Shown here piece after piece: positions 30,077-39,029 of a stretch of 64,000 bases of DNA (its first letter is position 1; each line of letters begins with the position of its first letter). The stretch is from Ideonella livida. GTDB taxonomy: Bacteria; Pseudomonadota; Gammaproteobacteria; Burkholderiales; Burkholderiaceae_C. Position numbers and translations under genes: made by a program. A model generated the notes under the pieces. The model made no database searches. It had not been told where the DNA came from and saw only the letters and a program-made list of their open reading frames with translations. The DNA is taken from assembly GCF_010499455.1 (NCBI RefSeq), contig NZ_JAAGOH010000011.1:89374-153373 (forward strand), read 5' to 3'.

Positions 30077-31198
30077 ATGTCGGACCTGAGCATCACGCTG
30101 GAAGCTCTGGAGCGCACGCGCTCTCAACTCTCTGTATCCACCTACTTCGATGGCGACCTGTTCAAGCGTGAACAGGAACTCATCTTTCAACACGGGCCGC
30201 GCTACCTCGCGCATGAGCTGTCCGTGCCCCAACTGGGCGACTACTACGCCCTTCCCCAGGAGGGCGAGGGGCGCATGCTCGTGCGTACCCGAGATGGGGT
30301 GCAGCTGGTGTCGAACGTGTGCCGGCACCGGCAAGCCATCATGCTCAAGGGGCGGGGCAACACCAAAAGCAGCGTGGTCTGCCCGCTGCACCGCTGGACC
30401 TACGACCTGCAGGGCAAGCTGATTGGTGCCCCGCACTTCGACCACGACCCTTGCCTGCACCTCAACAACTACAAGGTGCGGACCTGGAACGGCATGGTCT
30501 TCGAGGACAACGGCCGCGACATCGCCGCCGACTTGGCCGGCCTGGGACCGCGCGCCGACCTGGACTTCTCCGGCTACGTGCTCGACCACGTCGAGATGCA
30601 CGAGTGCAGGTACAACTGGAAGACCTTCATCGAGGTCTACCTCGAGGACTACCACGTCGGCCCCTTCCACCCCGGTCTGGGCCACTTCGTCACCTGCGAC
30701 GACCTGCGCTGGGAGTTTGGCAAGCACCACTCGGTACAGACCGTGGGCATCCACGACCAGCTCAAGCAGGTGGGGTCGCCGGTGTACCGGCGCTGGCGCG
30801 ACCAGGTGCTGCAAGCCCATGACGGCCAGCCGCCCAAGCAGGGGGCGATCTGGCTGACCTACTACCCGAACATCATGGTCGAGTGGTACCCCAAGGTCCT
30901 GACGGTGTCCACGCTGTATCCGATCAGCATCGACCGCACCCTGAACGTGGTGGAGTTCTACTACCCCGAGGAAATCGCCGCCTTCGAGCGTGAGTTCTGT
31001 GAAGCCCAGCGCGCGGCCTACATGGAGACCTGCATCGAGGACGACGAGATCGGCGAGCGCATGGACGCCGGCCGCAAGGCCCTGTTCGAGCGCGGCGATG
31101 ACGAGGTGGGTCCCTACCAGGAGCCCATGGAGATCGGCATGCAGCACTTCCACGAGTGGTACCGCCGCGTGATGGGGATGGGTCGGGCCTCCTGGTGA
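30077..31198 (+). CDS. Rieske [2Fe-2S] aromatic ring-hydroxylating oxygenase, alpha subunit type
   Basis: 373 residues. The N-terminal Rieske domain has CRH (residues about 80-82) and CPLH about 18 residues later, the Cys-X-His/Cys-X2-His cluster ligands. The C-terminal START-like catalytic domain has NWKTFIEVYLEDYHVGPFHP, which supplies the mononuclear iron His ligands and bridging acid. It should hydroxylate an aromatic or similar organic substrate with electrons from a separate reductase, none of which is adjacent. The same gene type sits beside xseB/ispA/dxs in many Burkholderiales, so it may serve a core function rather than degradation. Substrate unknown. Confidence 0.85.
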   Translation: MSDLSITLEALERTRSQLSVSTYFDGDLFKREQELIFQHGPRYLAHELSVPQLGDYYALPQEGEGRMLVRTRDGVQLVSNVCRHRQAIMLKGRGNTKSSVVCPLHRWTYDLQGKLIGAPHFDHDPCLHLNNYKVRTWNGMVFEDNGRDIAADLAGLGPRADLDFSGYVLDHVEMHECRYNWKTFIEVYLEDYHVGPFHPGLGHFVTCDDLRWEFGKHHSVQTVGIHDQLKQVGSPVYRRWRDQVLQAHDGQPPKQGAIWLTYYPNIMVEWYPKVLTVSTLYPISIDRTLNVVEFYYPEEIAAFEREFCEAQRAAYMETCIEDDEIGERMDAGRKALFERGDDEVGPYQEPMEIGMQHFHEWYRRVMGMGRASW

Positions 31199-31245
31199 GT
31201 CCACCCGCCCCACCTTTCTGAGCGGCGCCCGCCGCCGCCCTTCTG

Positions 31246-31301
31246 CTGAACCGCCTTGCCCCACCGCCCGCGCCCCCGGGAGGACGGGGCCGGCGGTTCA
31301 G
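31246..31301 (+). terminator. Long inverted repeat after the Rieske oxygenase gene
   Basis: CTGAACCGCC (31246-31255) pairs with GGCGGTTCAG (31292-31301), with GCCCC/GGGGC pairing inside. There is no T-run; likely a transcript end or stabilising structure. Confidence 0.5.
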
Positions 31302-31339
31302 TGCCTTTGGGCGCTGGCCCCGGCTGCCGCGTTCTCGCC

Positions 31340-31376
31340 AGGCCTGGCGGGCAGGGGGCTCCGGGCCCCCAGGCCT
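31340..31376. repeat. Inverted repeat in the oxygenase-pat gap
   Basis: AGGCCTGG and CCAGGCCT arms with further GGGGGC/GCCCCC pairing inside, giving a nearly continuous hairpin. Together with the repeat at 31246-31301 it fills most of the 292-base gene-free gap before the next gene. Confidence 0.45.
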
Positions 31377-31490
31377 TGACGCAAAGCAAGCACGCGACGC
31401 CCCGGACACGACGCGGGCCCACGCCCGGGCGTATCCTGCCCCGTCACCCCAGCACTACACACGCCCCCGGCAACGGCGGGCGACACGTCC

Positions 31491-34187
31491 GTGGACCAGC
31501 ATTTCCTCACACCCCTGTTCCTGCCCAAGTCCATCGTGGTCTTCGCGGGCGATCCTGAGCATCCGGAACTGGCCGACCCCATGGCCGCCGCGCTGATCGA
31601 ATCCCTCAAGGGCTGCGGTTTCGCCGGCGCGATCACCTGGTTGGACATCGGCATGCAGGGCACGCTGGCCGATCTGGCCCATTCGCGCGCCGATCTGGCC
31701 CTGATCGCCCTGCCCCATGACCAGCTGGAGCCGGCGCTGGAAATCGCCGGGCGCATCCGCTGCAAGGCGGCACTGGTGGCCACCTCGGGGCTGCCGGCCG
31801 CGCGTTGCGCGGCCCTGCATGCGGTGGCCAAGCGCCACGGTGTGTACCTGCTGGGGCCCAACAGCCTGGGCTTCCAGCGTCCGGCACTCAAGCTCAACGC
31901 CAGCGTGGCGGGGGCGCTGGCTTCGCCCGGTCCGCTGGCCCTGGTGTCGCAGTCCGGCGCGCTCACGTCCTCGATCCTGGACTGGGCGCGGCAGAACGGT
32001 GTGGGCTTCTCCACCGTGGTCTCGCTGGGGGCCAACACCGCGGTGGACCTGGCGCAGGTGCTGGACTTCCTGGCCAACGACGGTTCCACCCACTCCATCC
32101 TGGTCTACATGGAGGGCATCACCCACGCCCGGCGCTTCATGAGCGCCCTGCGGGCCGCAGCCGCCGTCAAGCCGGTGGTGGTGATGAAGGCCGGCCGCAA
32201 GCCCGCCGGCAGTGACGCCGCACTCACCCATTCGGCCGCCATCGTCGGCGCCGATGACGTCTTTGAGGCCGCGCTGCGCCGCGCCGGCGTGGTGCGGGTG
32301 CGCAGCTTCACCCAGCTGTTCTCGGCCGCACGCTGCCTGGCCTCACGCTACCGCCCCACCGGCAAGCGCCTGGCCATCGTGACCAATGGCGGCGGGCCGG
32401 GCGTGCTGGCCGCCGACTGGGCCAACGAGATCGGCCTGGAGGTCGCCCGCCTGGGCGAGGCCAACCGTGCCGCGCTGGCGCTCAAGCTGCCGCCAGTGGC
32501 CGCGGTCAGCCAGGTCATCGACCTGGGCGAGGAGGCCAACGGCGAGCACTACAAGGCCGCCGTGCAGGCGTGTGCCGGCGATGCCGGGGTGGATGGCATC
32601 CTGGTGATCTACAGCCCCAAGCCGGCGTGCTACCGGCAGTCTGACCCGCTGAGCATCGCCCAGGGCGTGCTGGAGGCCACCCAGCGCCTGTCCAAGCCGG
32701 TGGTGGCCTGCTGGATGGGTGATGACTCGGTACGCGAGGCGCGTGCCTTGCTCCACGCCAAGCCCCTGCCCAGCTTCCGCACCCCGGAGGCGGCGGTGGA
32801 CGCCTTCGGCAACATCGCCAGCTTCTACCAGAACCAGCAACTGCTGCAGCAGACCCCGCCGCCGCTGAGTGCGCTGCAGGAACCCGACGCCGAAGGCGCG
32901 CGCCTGCTGATCGAAGGCGTGCTGGCCGAGCGCCGGCGGGTGCTCACCGAGATGGAATCCAAGGCGCTGCTGGCGGCCTTCCACATCCCGGTCACGCGGA
33001 CCATGCTGGCCCGCACCCCCACCGAGGCCATGCTGATCGCCAGCCAGCTGGGCTACCCGGTGGCGCTCAAGATCGACTCGCCCGACATCAGCCACAAGAG
33101 CGATGTGCAGGGCGTGGTGCTCAACCTCACCAGTGCCAGCCAGGTGCGCGACGCCTTCCACGACATGCTGGCACGGGTCAAGCGCCTGCAGCCCGCTGCG
33201 CGCGTGCATGGGGCCACGGTGCAGCCCATGAGCGGCAAGCCACGCGGCCGCGAGCTCTACATCGGCCTGAGCACCGACGACCCGTTCGGGCCGGTCATCA
33301 CCTTCGGCGCCGGCGGCACCATGATCGAGCTGATCAACGACCGGGCCATGGAGCTGCCGCCGCTCAACCAGTTCCTGGCCCAGCGCCTGATCGAGCGTGC
33401 CCGGGTGGCCGAGACCCTCCAGCATTGGCGGGGCAGCCCGCCGGTGGACCTGGAAGCGCTGGAGCAGGTGCTGCTGCGCGTCTCCGAGATGGTCTGCACG
33501 CTGCCGCAGCTGCGGGAGATGGACATCAACCCCATCATCGTGGACGAGGATGGCGCCGTGGCGGTGGATGCCCGCATCGTGGTGGAGCACGCGGCCCAGA
33601 GCAACCAAGCCTATCCGCACCTGGCCATCCTGCCCTACCCGGCGGGCCTGGAGCGGGAGTGGCCCATGAAGGGCGGTGGCGTCGTCAAGGTCCGGCCCAT
33701 CCATCCCGACGACGCGCAGATGCTGCAGGATCTGGTGCGCTCGCTGAGTCCGGAAAGCCGGTACTTCCGCTTCGTCAGCTCGATGCAGGAGCTGCCGGCC
33801 AAGATGCTGGCCCGCTACACCCTGATCGACTACGACCGCGAGATGGCCCTGGCCGCGGTGCAGACCGAGCGACAGCTGCAGGAGGACGGCAGCTTCACCG
33901 AGGTGGAGCGGATCATCGGCGTCTCGCGCTACATCACCAACCCGGACCAGACGACCTGCGAGTTCTCGCTGGTGGTGTCCGATGCCTGCGCCGGCCAGGG
34001 CCTGGGCTCGCGTCTGATGCTGGCCATCATGGACGTGGCCCGCGCCAAGGGCCTCGACGAGATCCAGGGCCTGGTGCTGGCCAACAACGACTCGATGCTC
34101 AAGCTCATGCGTGGCCTGGGCTTCGCGGTCAAGCCCTTTCCTGAGGACGCCGACTTCAAGCTCTGCACCAAGGCGCTGCAGGCTTGA
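31491..34187 (+). CDS. ADP-forming acyl-CoA synthetase-like protein with C-terminal GNAT acetyltransferase (Pat/PatZ type)
   Basis: 898 residues. Order: CoA-binding Rossmann domain (about 10-130), succinyl-CoA-synthetase-like flavodoxin domains with ALTHSAAIVG, an ATP-grasp domain (about 490-700, with YPVALKIDSPDISHKSDVQGV), then a GNAT domain (about 720-898, SDACAGQGLGSRLM as the acetyl-CoA loop). Such Pat proteins acetylate lysines, classically turning off acetyl-CoA synthetase, and sense CoA or acyl-CoA through the synthetase part, which is often catalytically silent. The start is GTG; there is no better ATG nearby. No obvious operon partner. Confidence 0.9.
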   Translation: MDQHFLTPLFLPKSIVVFAGDPEHPELADPMAAALIESLKGCGFAGAITWLDIGMQGTLADLAHSRADLALIALPHDQLEPALEIAGRIRCKAALVATSGLPAARCAALHAVAKRHGVYLLGPNSLGFQRPALKLNASVAGALASPGPLALVSQSGALTSSILDWARQNGVGFSTVVSLGANTAVDLAQVLDFLANDGSTHSILVYMEGITHARRFMSALRAAAAVKPVVVMKAGRKPAGSDAALTHSAAIVGADDVFEAALRRAGVVRVRSFTQLFSAARCLASRYRPTGKRLAIVTNGGGPGVLAADWANEIGLEVARLGEANRAALALKLPPVAAVSQVIDLGEEANGEHYKAAVQACAGDAGVDGILVIYSPKPACYRQSDPLSIAQGVLEATQRLSKPVVACWMGDDSVREARALLHAKPLPSFRTPEAAVDAFGNIASFYQNQQLLQQTPPPLSALQEPDAEGARLLIEGVLAERRRVLTEMESKALLAAFHIPVTRTMLARTPTEAMLIASQLGYPVALKIDSPDISHKSDVQGVVLNLTSASQVRDAFHDMLARVKRLQPAARVHGATVQPMSGKPRGRELYIGLSTDDPFGPVITFGAGGTMIELINDRAMELPPLNQFLAQRLIERARVAETLQHWRGSPPVDLEALEQVLLRVSEMVCTLPQLREMDINPIIVDEDGAVAVDARIVVEHAAQSNQAYPHLAILPYPAGLEREWPMKGGGVVKVRPIHPDDAQMLQDLVRSLSPESRYFRFVSSMQELPAKMLARYTLIDYDREMALAAVQTERQLQEDGSFTEVERIIGVSRYITNPDQTTCEFSLVVSDACAGQGLGSRLMLAIMDVARAKGLDEIQGLVLANNDSMLKLMRGLGFAVKPFPEDADFKLCTKALQA

Positions 34188-34221
34188 GCCCAGGCTCCTA
34201 GAATCCGGCGCATCGCCCCTG

Positions 34222-34254
34222 GAGGCCACCCCACACGGGTGGCCTCTGCCTTTT
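34222..34254 (+). terminator. Intrinsic terminator after the pat-like gene
   Basis: Perfect 10-bp stem GAGGCCACCC/GGGTGGCCTC (loop CACAC) followed by TGCCTTTT. Confidence 0.75.
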
Positions 34255-34285
34255 GGGGCCGCCCCACAGGCGGCCCGCGCTGCCC

Positions 34286-34690
34286 ATGGCCTCACTGCAC
34301 ATCACCGACCTGGAAGCCGCCATCAACTGGTGGCGCGACAAGCATCCCTCCCTCGACGGGGTGCAGGCCTGCCCCGAGGTGCTCGCGCTGGCCCAGGTCT
34401 ATGGCGACATGGTCTACCGCCGCGAACAGGAGGTGCCCGAGTCCCGGCTGGACGGTGCCGCGCATGCCGCCTGGCTGGCCTGGTACGCCAGCACTCCCGA
34501 CGCCCCCTGCATCGCCATCTGCTCCACCGCCCAGGGCGATGCGGTCTGCAAGGGCTGCGGCCGCACCGAAGTCGAGGTGCAGCACTGGCCCAGCCTGAGC
34601 CCGGCGCAGAAACGTCAGGTCTGGCGGCGCATCACCGCCGAAGGCACCGCCTGGCGCTTCAACCGCTATGCCGAGCGCGCCCGTGGCTGA
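34286..34690 (+). CDS. DUF3717 / DUF1289 two-domain protein
   Basis: 134 residues. The N-terminal half (ITDLEAAINWWRDKHP) matches DUF3717. The C-terminal half has the Cys pattern CIAICST...CKGCGRTEVEVQHW, the DUF1289 signature, probably a small metal- or Fe-S-binding knuckle with four Cys. Function is unknown for both. The downstream MATE gene starts 23 bases before this stop, so the two are translationally coupled. Start MASLHITDLE chosen because the DUF3717 homology begins at once. Confidence 0.82.
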   Translation: MASLHITDLEAAINWWRDKHPSLDGVQACPEVLALAQVYGDMVYRREQEVPESRLDGAAHAAWLAWYASTPDAPCIAICSTAQGDAVCKGCGRTEVEVQHWPSLSPAQKRQVWRRITAEGTAWRFNRYAERARG

Positions 34691-36092
34691 GTCGCGCCGC
34701 GCCGGCCACGGCCTGGTCCGGGACGCCCGCCGCCTGCTGCCCCTGGCCTGGCCGCTGCTGGTGGGCCAACTGGCGGTGCTGGCCTTCGCCACCATCGACA
34801 CGGTGGTGGTCGGCCGGCATGCGCCGCAGGACCTGGCGGCCTACGCCGTGGGCGCGGCCGCCTACATCACCATCTTCATCGGCCTGATGGGCACGGTGCT
34901 CGGCCTGTCGCCCCTGGTGGGCCAGCTCTATGGCGCTGGCAGGCTGGGCACGGCTGGCGACCAGCTGCACCAGGGCGTTTGGCTGGCCCTGCTGCTGGCC
35001 CTGCCCGGCTGCGGCCTGCTGCTGTTTCCGCAGCCCTTTCTCTGGATCGCGCGGGCCTCGCCCGAGCTGGCCGGTGGCGTGCGCGGCTACCTGCTGGCCC
35101 TGGCGCTGGCGCTGCCACCCGCACTGCTGTTCACCGTGTTCCGAGCCTTCAACAACGCCGTCTCCCGCCCCAAGGCTGTGATGGCGCTGCAGCTGGGCGG
35201 ACTGGTGGTCAAGGCGCCGCTGACCGTGCTGCTGGTGGGCGGGGCACCCGCTCTGGGCCTGCCGTCGCTGGGGGTGACCGGCGCCGGCCTGGGCACGGCC
35301 GCAGCCATGTCGGTCCAGCTGCTGGGGGCCTTGTGGCTGCTGCGGCGCGACCGCTTCTACGAGCGCTTCGAGCTGTGGGGACGCGGCCTGCACCGGCCCG
35401 ATGGCCGAGTGCTCTGGGCGCAGGCCCGGCTGGGCCTGCCGATCGGCTCGGCCATCCTCATCGAGGTCTCGGGCTTTGCCTTCATGGCCCTGTTCATCGC
35501 CCGCCTGGGTCCCACCGCCGTGGCCGGCCACCAGCTGGTGATGAACCTGGTGTCGCTGATGTTCATGTTGCCGCTGTCCCTGGCCAACGCCACCACCACC
35601 CTGGTGGCACAGCGCATCGGGGCAGGCGACCTGCAGGACGCGCGACGCCTGGGCTGGCATGGCCTGCAACTGGGCTGCGGTGTCTCCGCCGCCCTGGCGC
35701 TGGGGGTCTGGCTGGCACGCGAGCCGGTGCTGGGGCTCTACACCGGTGATGCCGCCGTGCTGGCCGCAGCCCTGCCCCTGCTGGCCTGGCTGGTGCCCTT
35801 CCACATCGCCGATGCGGTGCAGACGCTGGTGGCCTTCACCCTGCGGGCTTGGCGCGTGGCCGCCTGGCCGATGTTCATCTACGCCGGCGCGCTGTGGGGC
35901 GTGGGCCTGGGCCTGGGCCAGCACCTGGCCTTCTCCGCGCCGGGCAGCACCCCCGAGGCCCTGCGGGGCGCCCCCGGCTTCTGGGTGGCGGCCACGGCCG
36001 GCCTGGTGCTGGCCAGCCTGGCCCTGCTGGGGTTGAAGGCCTGGGTGCTGCGCCACCCGGAACGGGTGGTGCAGGCGCGCAGCAGGCGGTAG
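34668..36092 (+). CDS. MATE family multidrug/Na+ antiporter
   Basis: 474 residues with about 12 hydrophobic helices in two homologous halves (PLAWPLLVGQLAVLAFATIDTVVVG in the first, GLPIGSAILIEVSGFAFMALFIARLG in the second), the NorM-like layout of a cation-coupled drug exporter in the inner membrane. It overlaps the preceding DUF3717/DUF1289 gene by 23 bases. Substrate cannot be inferred. Confidence 0.92.
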   Translation: MPSAPVAESRRAGHGLVRDARRLLPLAWPLLVGQLAVLAFATIDTVVVGRHAPQDLAAYAVGAAAYITIFIGLMGTVLGLSPLVGQLYGAGRLGTAGDQLHQGVWLALLLALPGCGLLLFPQPFLWIARASPELAGGVRGYLLALALALPPALLFTVFRAFNNAVSRPKAVMALQLGGLVVKAPLTVLLVGGAPALGLPSLGVTGAGLGTAAAMSVQLLGALWLLRRDRFYERFELWGRGLHRPDGRVLWAQARLGLPIGSAILIEVSGFAFMALFIARLGPTAVAGHQLVMNLVSLMFMLPLSLANATTTLVAQRIGAGDLQDARRLGWHGLQLGCGVSAALALGVWLAREPVLGLYTGDAAVLAAALPLLAWLVPFHIADAVQTLVAFTLRAWRVAAWPMFIYAGALWGVGLGLGQHLAFSAPGSTPEALRGAPGFWVAATAGLVLASLALLGLKAWVLRHPERVVQARSRR

Positions 36093-36111
36093 GGCAGCAG
36101 GGCCACGGGCC

Positions 36112-37413
36112 TCAGACCAGGCCGTCGAACAGCCAGACCGTCACCGGTTCACCCGCGGCCACGGCCCCCTGTCCGTGCCCCAGCACCACCAGGCAGTTGG
36201 CCTCGCTCATGCTGCGCAGGATGCCCGCCCCCTGGGCGCCGGTCAGGCGCACCTGCCAGCCGCCCTCCTCGGTGGGCTCGACGATGCCGCGCTGGTATTC
36301 GGTGCGGCCGGGCCGCTTGCGGATGGGGGCGGCGCTGCGCGCGGTCAGGCGGGGCAGCGGTTCGGGCCGCGCACCGGACAGGACCATCAGGGCCTCGCGG
36401 GCAAAGGCATAGAAGGTGACCAGGGCGGCCACCGGGTTGCCCGGCAGGGCAAACAGCAGCGGACGCCGGCCCTGCGGTCCGTGCAAAGGGCCAAAGGCAA
36501 AGGGCCGGCCGGGCCGCATCGCCACCTTCCAGAAGCCCACCTCACCACGGGCCGCCAGCAGGTCGCGGGTGTAGTCGGCATCGCCCATGCTCACGCCGCC
36601 GCTGGTCATCACCACATCGGCCTGCGCCATGGCCTGGTCCAGGGTGGCCTGCAGCGCGGCCGGATCGTCGCGCACCAGACCCAGGTCCAGCACCTCCACG
36701 CCCAGGCGCTGCAATGCCCCGGTCAGGGTGTGGCGGTTGCTGTCGTAGATGCACCCGGGGGCCAGGGGCTCGCCCAGGCTGCGCAGTTCGTCACCGGTGG
36801 AAAACAAGGCCACCTTGAGCCGCCGGAACACCTGCAGTTGCGGCACCCCCAGCGAGGCCACCAGCCCCAGGTCGGCCGGTCGCAGGCGCTGGCCCGCGCG
36901 CAGCGCCGGCCGCCCGCAGGCCAGGTCCTCGCCCTGGCGCCGGCGGTTCTCCCCCGGGCGCAGCACATCGGCGCGCAGCTGCACCACCTCGCCCTGCACC
37001 TGGCACAGCTCGATGGGCACCACCGTGTCCAGGCCCGGCGGCATCACCGCCCCGGTCATGATGCGCACGCACTGGCCGCGGGCCACCACGCCGGTGAAGG
37101 GTGTTCCGGCCAGCACGGTGGTGGGCAGCGCCTGCAGGGCCGTGGCCTGCCCGGCCAGCAGGTCGGCGCCGTGCAGTGCATAGCCATCCATCGCCGAGTT
37201 GTCGTGGGCCGGCACATCGATGGGGGAGATGACATCAGCCGCCAGCACGCGGCCCAAGGCCGCCGACAGCGGCACCGTTTCGGTCTCGGTGAGCGGCTGC
37301 AGGCAGGCGGCCACCCGGGCACGGGCTTCGTCCACGGGCAGCTCCTGGCCGCTGGCGAGGGGAGAGGGTCCGAGTTCTGGCATGGGCATCAAAGGGCAGA
37401 CGGAAGGCGTCAT
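36112..37413 (-). CDS. moeA: Molybdopterin molybdenumtransferase MoeA
   Basis: 433 residues; inserts molybdate (or tungstate) into adenylylated molybdopterin. Family motifs are visible: PAHDNSAMDGYAL, GTPFTG, RIMTGAVMPPGLDTVV, LFSTGDEL, the TSGGVSMGDADYTRD block and FALPGNPVAALVTFYAF. Three candidate ATGs lie close together (37413, 37389, 37383); the outermost is given. It is divergent from the tungstate importer genes, and the TATGCA-N6-TGCATA palindrome lies only 40 bases upstream of its start. This copy may therefore be dedicated to tungsten loading; that is inference. Confidence 0.95.
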   Translation of the reverse strand: MTPSVCPLMPMPELGPSPLASGQELPVDEARARVAACLQPLTETETVPLSAALGRVLAADVISPIDVPAHDNSAMDGYALHGADLLAGQATALQALPTTVLAGTPFTGVVARGQCVRIMTGAVMPPGLDTVVPIELCQVQGEVVQLRADVLRPGENRRRQGEDLACGRPALRAGQRLRPADLGLVASLGVPQLQVFRRLKVALFSTGDELRSLGEPLAPGCIYDSNRHTLTGALQRLGVEVLDLGLVRDDPAALQATLDQAMAQADVVMTSGGVSMGDADYTRDLLAARGEVGFWKVAMRPGRPFAFGPLHGPQGRRPLLFALPGNPVAALVTFYAFAREALMVLSGARPEPLPRLTARSAAPIRKRPGRTEYQRGIVEPTEEGGWQVRLTGAQGAGILRSMSEANCLVVLGHGQGAVAAGEPVTVWLFDGLV

Positions 37414-37452
37414 TGTGACGCCGCCGCCCCGGGGGACGGCATCCGCCCAACC

Positions 37453-37470
37453 TATGCATCTCGATGCATA
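37453..37470. promoter_or_regulatory. Palindromic operator TATGCA-N6-TGCATA in the moeA-tupB divergent promoter
   Basis: Perfect palindrome with arms TATGCA (37453-37458) and TGCATA (37465-37470); the inner bases extend symmetry to 8-bp arms. The same 6-6-6 arrangement recurs at 40041-40058 before the aor operon. It lies 40 bases from the moeA start and 93 from tupB, so it could control both directions. Confidence 0.72.
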
Positions 37471-37563
37471 TCGCTTTGCCCACGGCCTGCCGCCAGAATG
37501 CCGGCGCCCCCTCTTTGGCGCCTCCCGCACCCCGGGCGGCTCCGCCCGGCAAGACGCCGCGAC

Positions 37564-38277
37564 ATGTCCACGCTCCACGACAGCCTGCTCACCGCCCTGG
37601 CCCTGATCCGCGACGCCGACGCCGAGCTGCTGCGCATCGTCAGCCTGTCCCTGCAGGTCAGCAGCACGGCCATCGCCCTGGGCGCCGTGCTGGGCCTGCT
37701 GGGTGGGGCCTGGCTGGCGGTGGCCCGCTTCCCGGGCCACCGGGCGCTGGTCTGGGGTCTCAACACCCTGCTGGCCCTGCCCTCGGTGGTGGTCGGGCTG
37801 GGCGTGTACCTGCTGCTGTCGCGCTCCGGCCCCTTGGGCCCCTGGGGCCTGCTGTTCACGCCGTCGGCCATGGTGGTGGCGCAGACGGTGCTGGTGGTGC
37901 CCCTGATCGCCGCGCTCTCGCGCCGCCTGGTGCTCGACGGCCTGGCCGAAGGCGGCGAGCAGCTGCAGTCCCTGGGTGCCGGGCCGCTGGCGCGGGCCCT
38001 GCTGCTGCTGGCCCATGCCCGCTATGGCGTGCTCACCGTGCTGCTCACCGCCTTCGGCCGGGCCATCTCCGAGGTGGGCGCGGTGATGATCGTGGGTGGC
38101 AACATCGCCGGGGTGACCCGGGTGATGACCACCTCCATCGCGCTGGAAACCAGCAAGGGGGACCTGCCCCTGGCCCTGGGCCTGGGTCTGGTGCTGCTGG
38201 GCGTGGTGGGCCTGATCAACCTGCTGGTCGGCCTGTTGCCGGGGGGCGCCGGCCGCAGCCAGGAGGGCCTGGCATGA
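37564..38277 (+). CDS. tupB: Tungstate ABC transporter, permease
   Basis: 237 residues with five or six transmembrane helices and the binding-protein-dependent transport signature around the EAA loop (GEQLQSLGAGPLARALLLLAHARYGVLTVLLTAFGRAISEVGAVMIVGGNI). The GRAISEVGAVMIVGGN stretch is characteristic of TupB rather than ModB. First gene of tupBCA; its stop overlaps the tupC start (ATGA). It moves tungstate (WO4 2-) across the inner membrane together with TupC and TupA. Confidence 0.93.
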   Translation: MSTLHDSLLTALALIRDADAELLRIVSLSLQVSSTAIALGAVLGLLGGAWLAVARFPGHRALVWGLNTLLALPSVVVGLGVYLLLSRSGPLGPWGLLFTPSAMVVAQTVLVVPLIAALSRRLVLDGLAEGGEQLQSLGAGPLARALLLLAHARYGVLTVLLTAFGRAISEVGAVMIVGGNIAGVTRVMTTSIALETSKGDLPLALGLGLVLLGVVGLINLLVGLLPGGAGRSQEGLA

Positions 38278-39029
38278 GCGGGCGGGCTGCCTCCATGCCG
38301 GCTGCGGGCGCCCTGCCCCTCCCCCTGGTGCAGCTGCATGAGGCCGGTTTGCGGCTGGGGGGTGTGCAGGCCCTGCAGGGCGTAAGCCTGGGCCTGCACC
38401 CCGGTGAGCGCCTGGCCCTCGTGGGCCCCAACGGGGCTGGCAAGACCAGTCTGCTGCGCCTGCTGCATGGACTGGTGGCGCCCACCGAGGGGCGGCGGGA
38501 GGTGCCACCACAACCGGACGGCCGCCCGCCCGTGGGGGCCATGCTGTTCCAGCGCCCCTTCCTGCTGCATTGCTCGGCGCGACGCAACGTGCTGCTGGGT
38601 TTGTGGCTGCGCGGTGTGCCCCGCGCCGAGCGCGAGGCGCGTTGCGCGCTGGCGCTGGCCCGTGTGGGCCTGGCCGATGTGGCTCAGCGTCCGGCACGCA
38701 GCCTCTCGGGGGGCCAGCAGCAGCGCCTGGCGCTGGCGCGCGCCTGGGCCCTGCGACCCGACGTGCTGTTCCTGGACGAGCCCACGGCCAGCCTGGACCC
38801 GTCTGCCAAGAAGGAAGTGGAGCGCCTCATCGAGGAGGTGGCCGCCGACGGCGTGGCCATTGTGATGAGCAGCCACAACCTGGGCCAGGTCAAGCGCCTG
38901 GCGCGCCGCGTAATCTGCCTGGGCGGCGGCCGCGTGCTGGCCGACCGGCCCACCGAAGACTTCTTCCACGCCCGAGACCTGCCGCAAGAGGCGGCCCAAT
39001 TCCTCCAAGGAGAACTGCCATGGCTCTGA
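38274..39029 (+). CDS. tupC: Tungstate ABC transporter, ATP-binding protein
   Basis: 251 residues. Walker A is GPNGAGKTSLLRLL, the Q-loop MLFQRPFLL, the signature SLSGGQQQRLALARAWAL and Walker B DVLFLDEPTASLD, with switch His in MSSHN. It powers TupAB. It has no C-terminal TOBE domain, unlike ModC, which fits the Tup family. It overlaps tupB by 4 bases and tupA by 10. Confidence 0.93.
   Translation: MSGRAASMPAAGALPLPLVQLHEAGLRLGGVQALQGVSLGLHPGERLALVGPNGAGKTSLLRLLHGLVAPTEGRREVPPQPDGRPPVGAMLFQRPFLLHCSARRNVLLGLWLRGVPRAEREARCALALARVGLADVAQRPARSLSGGQQQRLALARAWALRPDVLFLDEPTASLDPSAKKEVERLIEEVAADGVAIVMSSHNLGQVKRLARRVICLGGGRVLADRPTEDFFHARDLPQEAAQFLQGELPWL

Noticed and set aside
37414..38697. Upstream extension of the moeA frame to 861 residues
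   Set aside because: The added sequence is antisense to tupB and tupC and is low-complexity. MoeA homology starts only near 37390, and the palindromic promoter lies in between.
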